Shown here: piece by piece, positions 35,203 to 42,892 of the stretch
Position numbering within the stretch: position 1 is the first letter of the stretch
How the letters are laid out: the number at the start of each line of letters is the position of its first letter
From: Pseudomonas moorei
GTDB lineage: Bacteria > Pseudomonadota > Gammaproteobacteria > Pseudomonadales > Pseudomonadaceae
Assembly: GCF_008801475.1 (NCBI RefSeq)
Contig: NZ_VZPP01000002.1
Coordinates: 372,001-436,000, forward strand
Length of the DNA stretch: 64,000 nucleotides
Direction: 5' to 3'
Notes under the pieces: model-generated
Databases searched by the model: none
What the model saw: the letters and a program-made list of their open reading frames with translations, nothing else
Told to the model about the DNA's origin: nothing
Program-made: the position numbers and the translations under genes

Positions 35203-35649
35203 ATGAGTCAAATCGAGATTCGCCAAGTCACCGCCGGTGATCACGCCGCGTGGTTGCCGTTGTGGCAGGCCTACCTGAATTTCTACAACACCGAATTGCC
35301 CGAGGCGGTCAGCGACAGCACCTGGCAGCGCCTGCTTGATCCAGGCGAACCGACCCATGCAGCCCTCGCCTGGGCCGATGGCAAAGCCGTGGGTATGGTT
35401 CACTTCATCTACCATCGTTCGAACTGGAGCATCGAAAACTCCTGCTACCTGCAAGATTTGCTGGTAGTGCCAGAAACCCGTGGCACGGGCGTGGGCCGCC
35501 AGTTGATTGAATTCGTCTACACCACAGCCAAGGCCGACGGTTGCTGCAAGGTGCATTGGCTGACCCACGAAACCAACGCCACCGCGATCCAGCTCTATGA
35601 GCGCATCGCCGAACGCCCCGGTTTCATCCAGTTTCGCAAAGCCATATAA
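35203..35649 (+). CDS. GNAT-family N-acetyltransferase
   Basis: 148 aa. One GNAT domain with acetyl-CoA loop LQDLLVVPETRGTGVGRQLIEFVYTTAKADGC (motif RxxGxG) and the closing THETNATAIQLYERIA. Substrate unknown; polyamine or amino acid would suit the neighbouring paiB-like gene. RBS AAGGAAA, 10 nt after the previous stop. Confidence 0.92.
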   Translation: MSQIEIRQVTAGDHAAWLPLWQAYLNFYNTELPEAVSDSTWQRLLDPGEPTHAALAWADGKAVGMVHFIYHRSNWSIENSCYLQDLLVVPETRGTGVGRQLIEFVYTTAKADGCCKVHWLTHETNATAIQLYERIAERPGFIQFRKAI

Positions 35650-35666
35650 GGTTCAAGGAGAACAGC

Positions 35667-36338
35667 ATGTCGACTTCACTCGCGGACTGGAAAGGCGTCC
35701 CGGCACCCTCGGTCCAACTCATCGAAGGGCGTTTCATCCGCCTGGAAAAACTCGACCCTGCGCGCCACGGCGACGACCTGTTCGAAGCCCTGCAAGGCCT
35801 GGGTGCCGATCTCAAGCTCTGGGACTACTTGCCTTACGGCCCCTTCCCCGAGCGCAGCGCGTTCAACGACTGGTTGAACAACCACGCGGCCAACAGCGAC
35901 CCGTACTTCTTCAGCGTGATCGACAAGGTCACAGGCAAGGTTCAAGGCATTCTCAGCCTGATGTCGATCGTGCCGGCCCAGGGTCGCATCGAAATCGGCC
36001 ATGTAACCTTCGGCGCGCCGATGCAACGCTCGCCAAAGAGTACCGAGGCGGTTTACCTGTTGGCCAAGGAGTCGTTCGCCCTGGGTTACCGGCGTCTGGA
36101 ATGGAAATGCAATAACGCCAACGCCCGCTCCAAATACGCAGCCGAGCGCCTGGGGTTCAGTTTTGAAGGCGTGTTTCGCCAGCACATGGTGGTCAAGGGA
36201 CAGAACCGTGACACAGCGTGGTACTCGATCCTCGATTCGGAATGGCCGGCGATTGGAGCGGGATTTGAGCGCTGGTTGAGCGATGAGAACCAGACGGAAT
36301 CGGGGCAGTTAAAGACATTGGCGCAATGTCGGGAATAA
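35667..36338 (+). CDS. GNAT-family acetyltransferase, RimJ/RimL type
   Basis: 223 aa. COG1670-like: RFIRLEKLDPARHGDDLFEAL, GILSLMSIVPAQGRIEIGHVTFG, then EAVYLLAKESFALGYRRLEWKCNNANARSKYAAERLGFSFEGVFRQHMVVKGQNRDTAWYSIL. The last part is the standard ending of proteins annotated as ribosomal-protein-type acetyltransferases; the real substrate is open. RBS AAGGAG. Last gene of the paiB-like operon. Confidence 0.92.
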   Translation: MSTSLADWKGVPAPSVQLIEGRFIRLEKLDPARHGDDLFEALQGLGADLKLWDYLPYGPFPERSAFNDWLNNHAANSDPYFFSVIDKVTGKVQGILSLMSIVPAQGRIEIGHVTFGAPMQRSPKSTEAVYLLAKESFALGYRRLEWKCNNANARSKYAAERLGFSFEGVFRQHMVVKGQNRDTAWYSILDSEWPAIGAGFERWLSDENQTESGQLKTLAQCRE

Positions 36339-36366
36339 GAGCCCAACGGGACTTCGAACCAATACA

Positions 36367-36451
36367 AGCGGGCTTGCTCGCGATGGCGGAGTAACCTTCA
36401 ACACACGTGTTGACTGACACCACGCTATCGCGAGCAAGCTCGCTCTCACAT
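36367..36451. repeat. REP doublet
   Basis: AAGCGGGCTTGCTCGCGATG and its inverted mate CTATCGCGAGCAAGCTCGCT, ~40 nt apart, between convergent gene ends. Confidence 0.85.
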
Positions 36452-36471
36452 TGGGCAAGCGTTTTACGCCG

Positions 36472-36498
36472 AAAAAAAAGGGGAGCACATGCCCCCCC
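36472..36498 (-). terminator. Terminator of the pycAB operon
   Basis: Minus strand: GGGGGGGCATGTGCTCCCC followed by eight T, ~30 nt after the pycB stop. Confidence 0.8.
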
Positions 36499-36530
36499 GA
36501 GGTTTAAAGCGTTATATCGAGGCTGTTAAA

Positions 36531-38339
36531 TCAGCCTTCGATCTCGATCAGGATCTCGCCCGGATTCACCCGGTCACCTTTGGCCACATGGATGGCAGTG
36601 ACCTTGCCGGCGATGGCGGCCTGCACTTCGGTTTCCATTTTCATCGCTTCGGTGATCAGCACAGCCTGGCCAGCCTTGACGGTGTCGTCTTCCTTGACCA
36701 ATACGTCGACGATGTTGCCCGGCATGGTGGTGCTGACATGGCCTGGCGCAGTGGCTTGCTTGCGCTTGCTGCTGCCACCGCTGACGAATTCGTTCAGTGG
36801 CTCGAACACCACTTCTTCCGGCATGCCGTCGATGGACAGGTAGAAGTGGCGCTTGCCTTCGGCCTTCACGCCAACGCCGGTGATGTCGACGCGGTAGGTT
36901 TCGCCGTGTACGTCGATGACGAACTCGGTCGGCACGCCTTCGCCACCCGCCGAGGCCACGCGGCCGGCTTCCGGGATCGGCAACAGCACTTCCGGCGTCA
37001 GGGTGCCCGCGGCGCGTTCTTCGAGGAACTTGCGGCCAATGTCCGGGAACATGGCGAAGGTCAGCACGTCCTCTTCAGACTTGGCCAGGGCACCGATGTC
37101 GGCACGCAGCTTGGCCATTTCCGGTTTGAGCAGGTCGGCCGGACGAACGTCGATCACCTCTTCGCTGCCGATGGCCTGACGACGCAGTTGCTCGTTCACG
37201 GTGCCCGGCGCCTTGCCGTAGCCACCTTGCAGGTAGAGCTTCACTTCGTTGGTGATGGTCTTGTAACGCTCACCGGCGAGCACGTTGAAGAACGCCTGGG
37301 TGCCGACGATCTGCGAAGTCGGGGTCACCAGCGGCGGGAAGCCGAGGTCTTCACGAACGCGAGGGATTTCGGCCAGCACTTCGCCCATACGGTTCAGGGC
37401 GCCCTGCTCTTTCAACTGGTTGGCCAGGTTGGAAATCATCCCGCCCGGAACCTGGTTGACTTGAACGCGCGTGTCGACGGCGGTGAATTCGCTTTCGAAC
37501 TGGTGGTATTTCTTGCGCACGGCGTAGAAGTACAGACCAATCTCTTGCAGCAGTTCCAGATTCAGGCCGGTGTCGAACTCGGTGCCTTTCAGGGCGGCAA
37601 CCATCGACTCGGTACCCGGGTGGCTGGTGCCAGAGGCGAAGCTGGAGATCGCGGTGTCGATGTGGTCGGCGCCGTTTTCGATTGCCTTGAGTTGGCACAT
37701 CGCGGCCAGGCCCGCGGTGTCGTGCGAGTGGATGAACACTGGCAGCGACTGCTCGGATTTCAATGCCTTGACCAATTCGCCGGTAGCGTACGGCGTCAGC
37801 AGGCCAGCCATGTCCTTGATCGCCACCGAGTCGCAACCCATGGCTTCCATCTGCTTGGCTTGCGCCACGAACGCGTCGATGGTGTGCACCGGGCTGGTGG
37901 TGTAGGCGATGGTGCCCTGGGCGTGTTTGCCGGCAGCCTTCACCGCTTCGATGGCCACGCGCAGGTTACGCACGTCGTTCATGGCGTCGAAGATGCGGAA
38001 CACGTCGATGCCATTGACAGCAGCCTTGGCCACGAACGCCTTGACCACGTCGTCGCTGTAGTGACGGTAGCCCAACAGGTTCTGGCCGCGCAGAAGCATT
38101 TGCAGACGGGTGTTAGGCAACGCGGCGCGCAGTTGACGCAGACGCTCCCACGGGTCTTCTTTCAGGAAGCGCACGCAGGCGTCGAAAGTCGCGCCACCCC
38201 AGCATTCCAGCGACCAGTAGCCGACTTTGTCGAGCTTGTCGCAGATCGGCAGCATGTCTTCGGTGCGCATGCGGGTGGCGAGCAGCGATTGGTGAGCGTC
38301 GCGCAGGATCGTGTCGGTAACGTGTATTTTCTTGCTCAT
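36531..38339 (-). CDS. pycB: Pyruvate carboxylase subunit B (carboxyltransferase + biotin carrier)
   Basis: 602 aa. Transfers carboxyl from carboxybiotin to pyruvate, giving oxaloacetate; often labelled OadA because of similarity. N-terminal DRE-TIM barrel: VTDTILRDAHQSLLATRMRTEDM, with metal-site HSHDTAGLAAM. The C-terminal biotinyl domain has EAMKMETEVQAAIAGKV, biotin on the Lys of MKM. Start MSKKIHVTDT. No membrane beta/gamma decarboxylase genes are nearby, so the anaplerotic carboxylase role is preferred over a Na+ pump. 11 nt downstream of pycA. Confidence 0.94.
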   Translation of the reverse strand: MSKKIHVTDTILRDAHQSLLATRMRTEDMLPICDKLDKVGYWSLECWGGATFDACVRFLKEDPWERLRQLRAALPNTRLQMLLRGQNLLGYRHYSDDVVKAFVAKAAVNGIDVFRIFDAMNDVRNLRVAIEAVKAAGKHAQGTIAYTTSPVHTIDAFVAQAKQMEAMGCDSVAIKDMAGLLTPYATGELVKALKSEQSLPVFIHSHDTAGLAAMCQLKAIENGADHIDTAISSFASGTSHPGTESMVAALKGTEFDTGLNLELLQEIGLYFYAVRKKYHQFESEFTAVDTRVQVNQVPGGMISNLANQLKEQGALNRMGEVLAEIPRVREDLGFPPLVTPTSQIVGTQAFFNVLAGERYKTITNEVKLYLQGGYGKAPGTVNEQLRRQAIGSEEVIDVRPADLLKPEMAKLRADIGALAKSEEDVLTFAMFPDIGRKFLEERAAGTLTPEVLLPIPEAGRVASAGGEGVPTEFVIDVHGETYRVDITGVGVKAEGKRHFYLSIDGMPEEVVFEPLNEFVSGGSSKRKQATAPGHVSTTMPGNIVDVLVKEDDTVKAGQAVLITEAMKMETEVQAAIAGKVTAIHVAKGDRVNPGEILIEIEG

Positions 38340-38350
38340 TGTTCTATTCC

Positions 38351-39766
38351 TCACAGGCCTGCGTGGGCGGCGATGGCGGCGGCGATGGCCAGGGCCAGCT
38401 CTTCGGGTTTGCGCTTGATCGAGTAGTTGGTCAGTTCAGGATGGCTTTCAACGAAGCTGGTGTTGAACTGGCCGCTACGGAATTCCGGGTTACGCAGGAT
38501 TTCCTGGTAGTACGCGGCGGTGGTCTTGACCCCTTGCAGACGCATGTCGTCGAGGGCGCGCAAGCCACGGTCCATCGCTTCTTCCCAGGTCAACGCCCAC
38601 ACCACCAGTTTCAGGCACATGGAATCGTAGAACGGCGGAATGGTGTAACCGGTGTAGATCGCCGTGTCGGTCCGCACGCCCGGGCCGCCGGGAGCGTAGT
38701 AGCGAGTGATCTTGCCGAAGCTCGGCAGGAAATTGTTCTTCGGGTCTTCGGCGTTGATCCGGAACTGCAGGGCGAAACCACGGTGCTGGATATCTTCCTG
38801 CTTCACCGAAAGCGGCAGTCCGGAGGCGATGCGGATCTGCTCGCGAACAATGTCGATGCCAGTGATTTCTTCGGTGATGGTGTGTTCCACCTGCACCCGG
38901 GTGTTCATTTCCATGAAGTACACCTCGCCCTCGGCGAGCAGGAACTCCACGGTACCGGCGTTCTCGTAACCCACGGCCTTGGCTGCACGCACCGACAAGT
39001 CGCCGATGTAGGCGCGTTGTTCGGGGGTCAGTTGCGGGCTCGGGGCGATCTCGATCAGCTTTTGGTTACGACGCTGGATCGAGCAATCACGCTCGAACAG
39101 GTGAACCACGTTGCCAAAGCTGTCGCCGAGGATCTGCGCTTCGATGTGCTTCGGATTGACGATGCACTTTTCCAGAAACACTTCCGCAGAACCGAAGGCC
39201 TTGGTGGCTTCGGAAATGACGCGCGGGAAAGCTTGTTCGAGTTCTTCGCGGCTGTTGCAACGACGAATGCCGCGACCGCCACCACCGGACGTGGCCTTGA
39301 GCATCACCGGGTAACCGATGCGATCGCCTTCGGTCAGGGCCTCTTCGATGCCCGACACGTTGCCTTCGGTGCCAGGAGTGACTGGCACGCCAGCCTTGAT
39401 CATGCTGCGGCGGGCTTCGGTCTTGTCGCCCATGCGGCGAATGACTTCAGCCGATGGACCAATGAATTTGATCCCGCGTTCGGCGCAGATGTCTGCCAGT
39501 TCAGCGTTTTCCGAAAGGAATCCGTAGCCGGGGTGCAGCGCATCGCAACCGGTTTCCACAGCCAGGTTCACCAGCTTGCGCGGGTTGAGGTAACCGGCCA
39601 GCGGCTCGGCACCAATGCTGTGGGCTTCGTCGGCACGCTTCACATGCAAGGCATGGCGGTCGGCGTCGGAATAGATCGCGACCGAGCGAATGCCCATTTC
39701 GGCGCAAGCACGCACGATTCGTACGGCAATCTCACCACGGTTGGCGATCAGGATCTTTTTTATCAC
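38351..39766 (-). CDS. pycA: Pyruvate carboxylase subunit A (biotin carboxylase)
   Basis: 471 aa. ATP-dependent carboxylation of biotin. Opens IKKILIANRGEIAVRIVRACAEMG, ATP-grasp loop KATSGGGGRGIRRC, active-site EMNTRVQVEHTITEEITGIDIV. Start is GTG at 39766 (GTG ATA AAA AAG), where family similarity begins; the frame stays open 30 codons further upstream without similarity. Together with pycB it forms the two-subunit carboxylase of pseudomonads. Divergent from its likely regulator. Confidence 0.94.
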   Translation of the reverse strand: MIKKILIANRGEIAVRIVRACAEMGIRSVAIYSDADRHALHVKRADEAHSIGAEPLAGYLNPRKLVNLAVETGCDALHPGYGFLSENAELADICAERGIKFIGPSAEVIRRMGDKTEARRSMIKAGVPVTPGTEGNVSGIEEALTEGDRIGYPVMLKATSGGGGRGIRRCNSREELEQAFPRVISEATKAFGSAEVFLEKCIVNPKHIEAQILGDSFGNVVHLFERDCSIQRRNQKLIEIAPSPQLTPEQRAYIGDLSVRAAKAVGYENAGTVEFLLAEGEVYFMEMNTRVQVEHTITEEITGIDIVREQIRIASGLPLSVKQEDIQHRGFALQFRINAEDPKNNFLPSFGKITRYYAPGGPGVRTDTAIYTGYTIPPFYDSMCLKLVVWALTWEEAMDRGLRALDDMRLQGVKTTAAYYQEILRNPEFRSGQFNTSFVESHPELTNYSIKRKPEELALAIAAAIAAHAGL

Positions 39767-39797
39767 TTGGAGGTTCCCTTGAGCCGGTGGTACCCAC

Positions 39798-39844
39798 GAC
39801 CTGCTAGACCAGGTCGACGCGTGACCAAATGTTTCAATTTGGTC
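39798..39844. promoter_or_regulatory. Two tandem palindromes in the pycA-pycR promoter region
   Basis: GACCTG-CTAGAC-CAGGTC (39798-39815) and GACCAAAT-GTTTCA-ATTTGGTC (39823-39844). Both have 6-nt centres and are centred 27 bp apart. Likely LysR-type sites for PycR; the assignment is inferred. Confidence 0.6.
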
Positions 39845-39957
39845 GCGGCCCCACACTAGCGCTCACAAGGAATTAACAAAAATGAATAATTATTGGGTCA
39901 TGCATAAGTAAAGACTTATAGTTGAAACATCAGCCTGCGACGAGAGCGACCCTAAAA

Positions 39958-40920
39958 ATGCGTAAGTCATTGATGCGTATGACATTGCGTCAATTGCAGA
40001 TTTTCAATGAAGTCTGTGATCTGAGGTCCTACAGCCGCGCAGCCGACGAAATGTCGCTCACACAACCGGCCGTCAGCCTACAGATTCGGCAACTTGAGGA
40101 GCTGATTGGTCAACCGTTGTTCGACTACGTCGGCAAGAAACTCTACATGACGGAAGCGGCTGAAGCCCTTCAACGCGCCAGCCGGGACATTTTCGGGCGC
40201 CTGGAAAACCTCGATATGCAGCTCTCGGACATGCAGGGTTCGTTGCAGGGCCAACTCAAGCTGGCGGTGGAATCCAGCGCCAAATATTTCGTACCGCACC
40301 TGTTTGCCGCATTCAAGCGCCAGCACCCGGAAGTGAACCTGCAACTGACGGTGGTCAACCGCGGACAGGTGATCAGACGCCTGTCGGACAACCGCGATGA
40401 CCTGGTGATCATGTCGATGGTGCCGCAGGACATGGGCCTTGAATTCTTGCCGTTCCTTAACAACCCCATCGTCGCCGTGGCGCCGCCGGATCATCCGCTG
40501 TGCCACATGGGGCCGCTGCGATTGCAGGATCTTGAGCCCTACACACTGCTGATGCGCGAATCCGGCTCGGGGACGCGACTGGCTTGTGAAGAGTATTTCA
40601 AAGAGAAGCGCGTGCACTTCAACCAGACACAGGAAGTCTCGTCAGCCGAAGCCCAGCGTGAATGCGTGCTGGCGGGTCTGGGCGTGGCGCTCTTGACGCG
40701 TCACGCCCTGAACCTTGAACTGGCGACCGGCGGATTGATCGAGTTGCCGGTCGACGAGCTGCCGCTCTATCGCAGCTGGTGCCTGGTGCAGGCCAAGGCT
40801 AAACGGCTGTCACCGGTAGCTCACGCATTCCTTGCGTTCATTCGCAGCGAACGCGTGCAGATCAGCGCGCTGGTTGAGCGTTTCGACGGGAAACTGGCGA
40901 TGCGGCCTGCCAAAAGTTGA
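39958..40920 (+). CDS. pycR: LysR-family regulator of pyruvate carboxylase (PycR)
   Basis: 320 aa. wHTH at LRQLQIFNEVCDLRSYSRAADEMSLTQPAVSLQIRQLEELIGQPLFDYVGKKLYMTEAAEAL; CysB/CbbR-like effector domain. Position and orientation match P. aeruginosa pycR (PA5437). Start at MRKSLMRMTLRQ has GAGAG upstream; the frame is open 12 codons further. Its last 59 nt overlap the end of a small convergent gene. Confidence 0.92.
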   Translation: MRKSLMRMTLRQLQIFNEVCDLRSYSRAADEMSLTQPAVSLQIRQLEELIGQPLFDYVGKKLYMTEAAEALQRASRDIFGRLENLDMQLSDMQGSLQGQLKLAVESSAKYFVPHLFAAFKRQHPEVNLQLTVVNRGQVIRRLSDNRDDLVIMSMVPQDMGLEFLPFLNNPIVAVAPPDHPLCHMGPLRLQDLEPYTLLMRESGSGTRLACEEYFKEKRVHFNQTQEVSSAEAQRECVLAGLGVALLTRHALNLELATGGLIELPVDELPLYRSWCLVQAKAKRLSPVAHAFLAFIRSERVQISALVERFDGKLAMRPAKS

Positions 40921-41074
40921 GTTCCAGATCTTCAGGAAAATCACCGATCTCGGCCAGAAGCTGACGGCGTTCGCAGCGATCTTCAATGGCGCGGCGAAAT
41001 TCCATGCGGCGCTGATCTTCTTGCTGGCGACGGGTTTTGACAGCGCTGTTGCGTTCTTCGTAAGGCAGGGCCAT
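40862..41074 (-). CDS. Small basic/acidic protein, PA3496-like
   Basis: 70 aa, strongly charged: MALPYEERNSAVKTRRQQED followed by QRRMEFRRAIEDRCERRQLL. It resembles the short Pseudomonas proteins of the PA3496 family ('putative envelope integrity'), from memory of that pattern. A good ribosome site GGGAGA lies 8 nt before the ATG. It overlaps the 3' end of pycR by 59 nt tail to tail, so the two transcripts are antisense there. No signal peptide or membrane helix. Confidence 0.72.
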   Translation of the reverse strand: MALPYEERNSAVKTRRQQEDQRRMEFRRAIEDRCERRQLLAEIGDFPEDLELNFWQAASPVSRRNAQPAR

Positions 41075-41184
41075 TTCGAGTCTCCCAAGGCGAGTACGGG
41101 AGTTTCAAGATAGGCGCGAGGGATGACGGTTTGGCGGCTGTGAAGTTACAGACTGATGAAAGCTTGTTGGTCGCTGCTGCACCT

Positions 41185-41274
41185 GTGGCGAGGGAGCTTG
41201 CTCCCGCCGGACTGCGCAGCAGGCCCATTCTTTGGGGCCGCTAGGCGCCCCAGCGGGAGCAAGCTCCCTCGCAA
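41185..41274. repeat. REP doublet, second sequence class
   Basis: GCGAGGGAGCTTGCTCCCGC and its inverted mate GCGGGAGCAAGCTCCCTCGC with ~45 nt between. The core differs from the GAGC(C/T)TGCTCGC class elsewhere in the window. Confidence 0.88.
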
Positions 41275-41297
41275 CAAAGTCCGCGCCAACCTTGAAT

Positions 41298-42164
41298 TCA
41301 ATCGTCCAGCGCTTTCACCGACTTGGGTGACAAGCGCAAGCTGCGAAGACTGCGTTTGACGCTCTTGAGGTGATTGACCAGGCTCGGACCACGGGCCATG
41401 GCCACACCCATCGCCAGCACGTCGATCACCACCAGGTGAGCGATACGCGAGGTGAGCGGCGTGTAGATCTCGGTGTCCTCGTGCACATCGATGGCCAGGT
41501 TGACGGTCGACAGTTCGGCCAACGGTGTCTGACTTGGGCAAAGCGTGATCAATGACGCACCGCTTTCACGCACCAAGTTGGCGGTGATCAGCAGATCCTT
41601 GGAACGTCCGGACTGGGAAATACAGATCGCCACGTCGGTCGGTTTCAGGGTCACCGCCGACATCGCCTGCATGTGCGGGTCGGAATAGGCCGCTGCAGTG
41701 AGCAGCAAACGGAAGAACTTGTGCTGGGCATCTGCCGCGACGGCACCCGAAGCACCGAAACCGTAGAATTCCACGCGCTGAGCCTGTGACATCAGCGTCA
41801 CGGCTCGCTGAAGCTCCAGGGGATCGAGCTTCTCGCGAACCTCCATCAAGGTGTGCAAGGTGGTGTCGAAGATCTTCAGGCTGTAATCAGCGACCGAATC
41901 GTCTTCGTGGATCGCGAATTGCCCGAAGCTCGCACCTGCCGCCAGGCTCTGGGCCAGCTTCAGCTTCAGGTCCTGAAATCCCGAACAACCGATGGCGCGG
42001 CAAAAACGCACGATGGTCGGTTCGCTGATGCCGACGCTGTGGGCCAGGTCGGCCATGGAACTGTGCATCACGGCCGCAGGATCAAGCAGCACGTGGTCGG
42101 CGACCTTGAGCTCCGACTTGCGTAACAGGTGGCGAGACTGGGCGATGTGTTGCAGCAGATTCAA
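41298..42164 (-). CDS. RpiR/HexR-type transcriptional regulator
   Basis: 288 aa. N-terminal HTH_6 (LRKSELKVADHVLLDPAAVMHSSMADLAHSVGISEPTIVRFCRAIGCSGFQDLKLKLAQSLA) and C-terminal SIS sugar-phosphate domain (VEFYGFGASGAVAADAQHKFFRL...ICISQSGRSKDLLITANLV). Start appears to be TTG at 42164; there is no ATG or GTG between it and the upstream stop. The paralogue HexR controls zwf/edd; this copy corresponds in position to PA5438. A HexR-like palindrome lies 48 nt upstream. Confidence 0.92.
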   Translation of the reverse strand: MNLLQHIAQSRHLLRKSELKVADHVLLDPAAVMHSSMADLAHSVGISEPTIVRFCRAIGCSGFQDLKLKLAQSLAAGASFGQFAIHEDDSVADYSLKIFDTTLHTLMEVREKLDPLELQRAVTLMSQAQRVEFYGFGASGAVAADAQHKFFRLLLTAAAYSDPHMQAMSAVTLKPTDVAICISQSGRSKDLLITANLVRESGASLITLCPSQTPLAELSTVNLAIDVHEDTEIYTPLTSRIAHLVVIDVLAMGVAMARGPSLVNHLKSVKRSLRSLRLSPKSVKALDD

Positions 42165-42211
42165 AGGGCTGGACTCTTTGTTATGGGCTGGCGCCGGGGA
42201 TGTAGCACGCT

Positions 42212-42226
42212 TGTAGTTATACTACA
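42212..42226. promoter_or_regulatory. HexR-like operator upstream of the RpiR gene
   Basis: TGTAGT-TAT-ACTACA, perfect 6-bp arms, matching the TTGT-N7/8-ACA(A) layout of HexR sites. A lone half-site TGTAGC lies at 42201. Autoregulation is inferred. Confidence 0.65.
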
Positions 42227-42515
42227 TGAATCGGCTTTTTGCCTGCTCAATGAGTAACCGGATCCCTCGATTTCAGGTGCCCGCGCTTCATGTAGCAGTA
42301 CTGCCTGATGCCTGAAGCGGCCCCTCCCCCCCCTTCCAGGCGTTTATGGCGACCTTCAGACAGTTAATTGATTTCTCACTCTGATTTGCCCGAACAATAG
42401 AACCAACAAACACAACCTTACAATTACAACTTATATTTATTAGCCACAACCAAACTCGGCTAGATATATTAATTCCGCAGGAAACAATAACAACTAACCA
42501 AAGGGATTATTTATC
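42227..42515. other. Intergenic region, AT-rich in its second half
   Basis: With the preceding operator, ~350 nt without a gene. 42370-42515 is conspicuously A/T-rich and includes the likely promoter and the AAAGGGA ribosome site of the next small gene. I see no further repeat. Confidence 0.5.
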
Positions 42516-42830
42516 ATGAGCATTAAAACCAAAGACTGGACCGCACAAATCGATCGCATGCCTGGCGCCAACTCTTTCCGCACCTACGGCACTGTAACCG
42601 TTGCCCACACGGGCATCACACCGAAGCTTGAACTAAGTCCGATACAGGACAAATCCTTCGACCTTCGCCTGAATTTGAAACTTGAAACGTCCAATCAAAT
42701 TTCTTTGCAAGTCGAGACCGACAAACATGTCGAATATAAAGTGCCTGGCGACTCCTATGTCACTGGCGTAAGTATTTTCCACGATGGCAAATTAATTCAT
42801 CATATCGATAAAGTTCTGATAACCCACTAA
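42516..42830 (+). CDS. Small all-beta orphan protein
   Basis: 104 aa, no signal peptide, Cys or membrane helix. Alternating hydrophobic/polar strands (SFRTYGTVTVAHTGITPKLELSP, ISLQVETDKHVEYKVPG, VTGVSIFHDGKLIHHIDKVLITH) suggest a beta-sandwich. I recall similar small Pseudomonas proteins opening MSIKTKDW and ending in 'hhDhVxxTH', all uncharacterised. RBS AAAGGGA. AT-richer than neighbours, single-gene unit bounded by a hairpin, hence likely accessory DNA. Confidence 0.78.
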   Translation: MSIKTKDWTAQIDRMPGANSFRTYGTVTVAHTGITPKLELSPIQDKSFDLRLNLKLETSNQISLQVETDKHVEYKVPGDSYVTGVSIFHDGKLIHHIDKVLITH

Positions 42831-42849
42831 GAACACACCAACTTCCTGA

Positions 42850-42884
42850 TTTCCCGTCGGCATTCAAACCCATCCGACGGGAAA
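42850..42884. terminator. Hairpin between convergent genes
   Basis: TTTCCCGTCGG ... CCGACGGGAAA, 11-bp perfect stem with a 13-nt loop. It can serve both the small protein gene (plus) and the GGDEF/EAL gene (minus). Confidence 0.65.
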
Positions 42885-42892
42885 ATCCCTAT

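Noticed and set aside
36489..38426. 645-codon plus-strand frame opposite pycB
   Set aside because: Antisense shadow of pycB; no domain and typical shadow composition.
38339..39859. 506-codon plus-strand frame opposite pycA
   Set aside because: Antisense shadow of pycA, which has all biotin carboxylase motifs.
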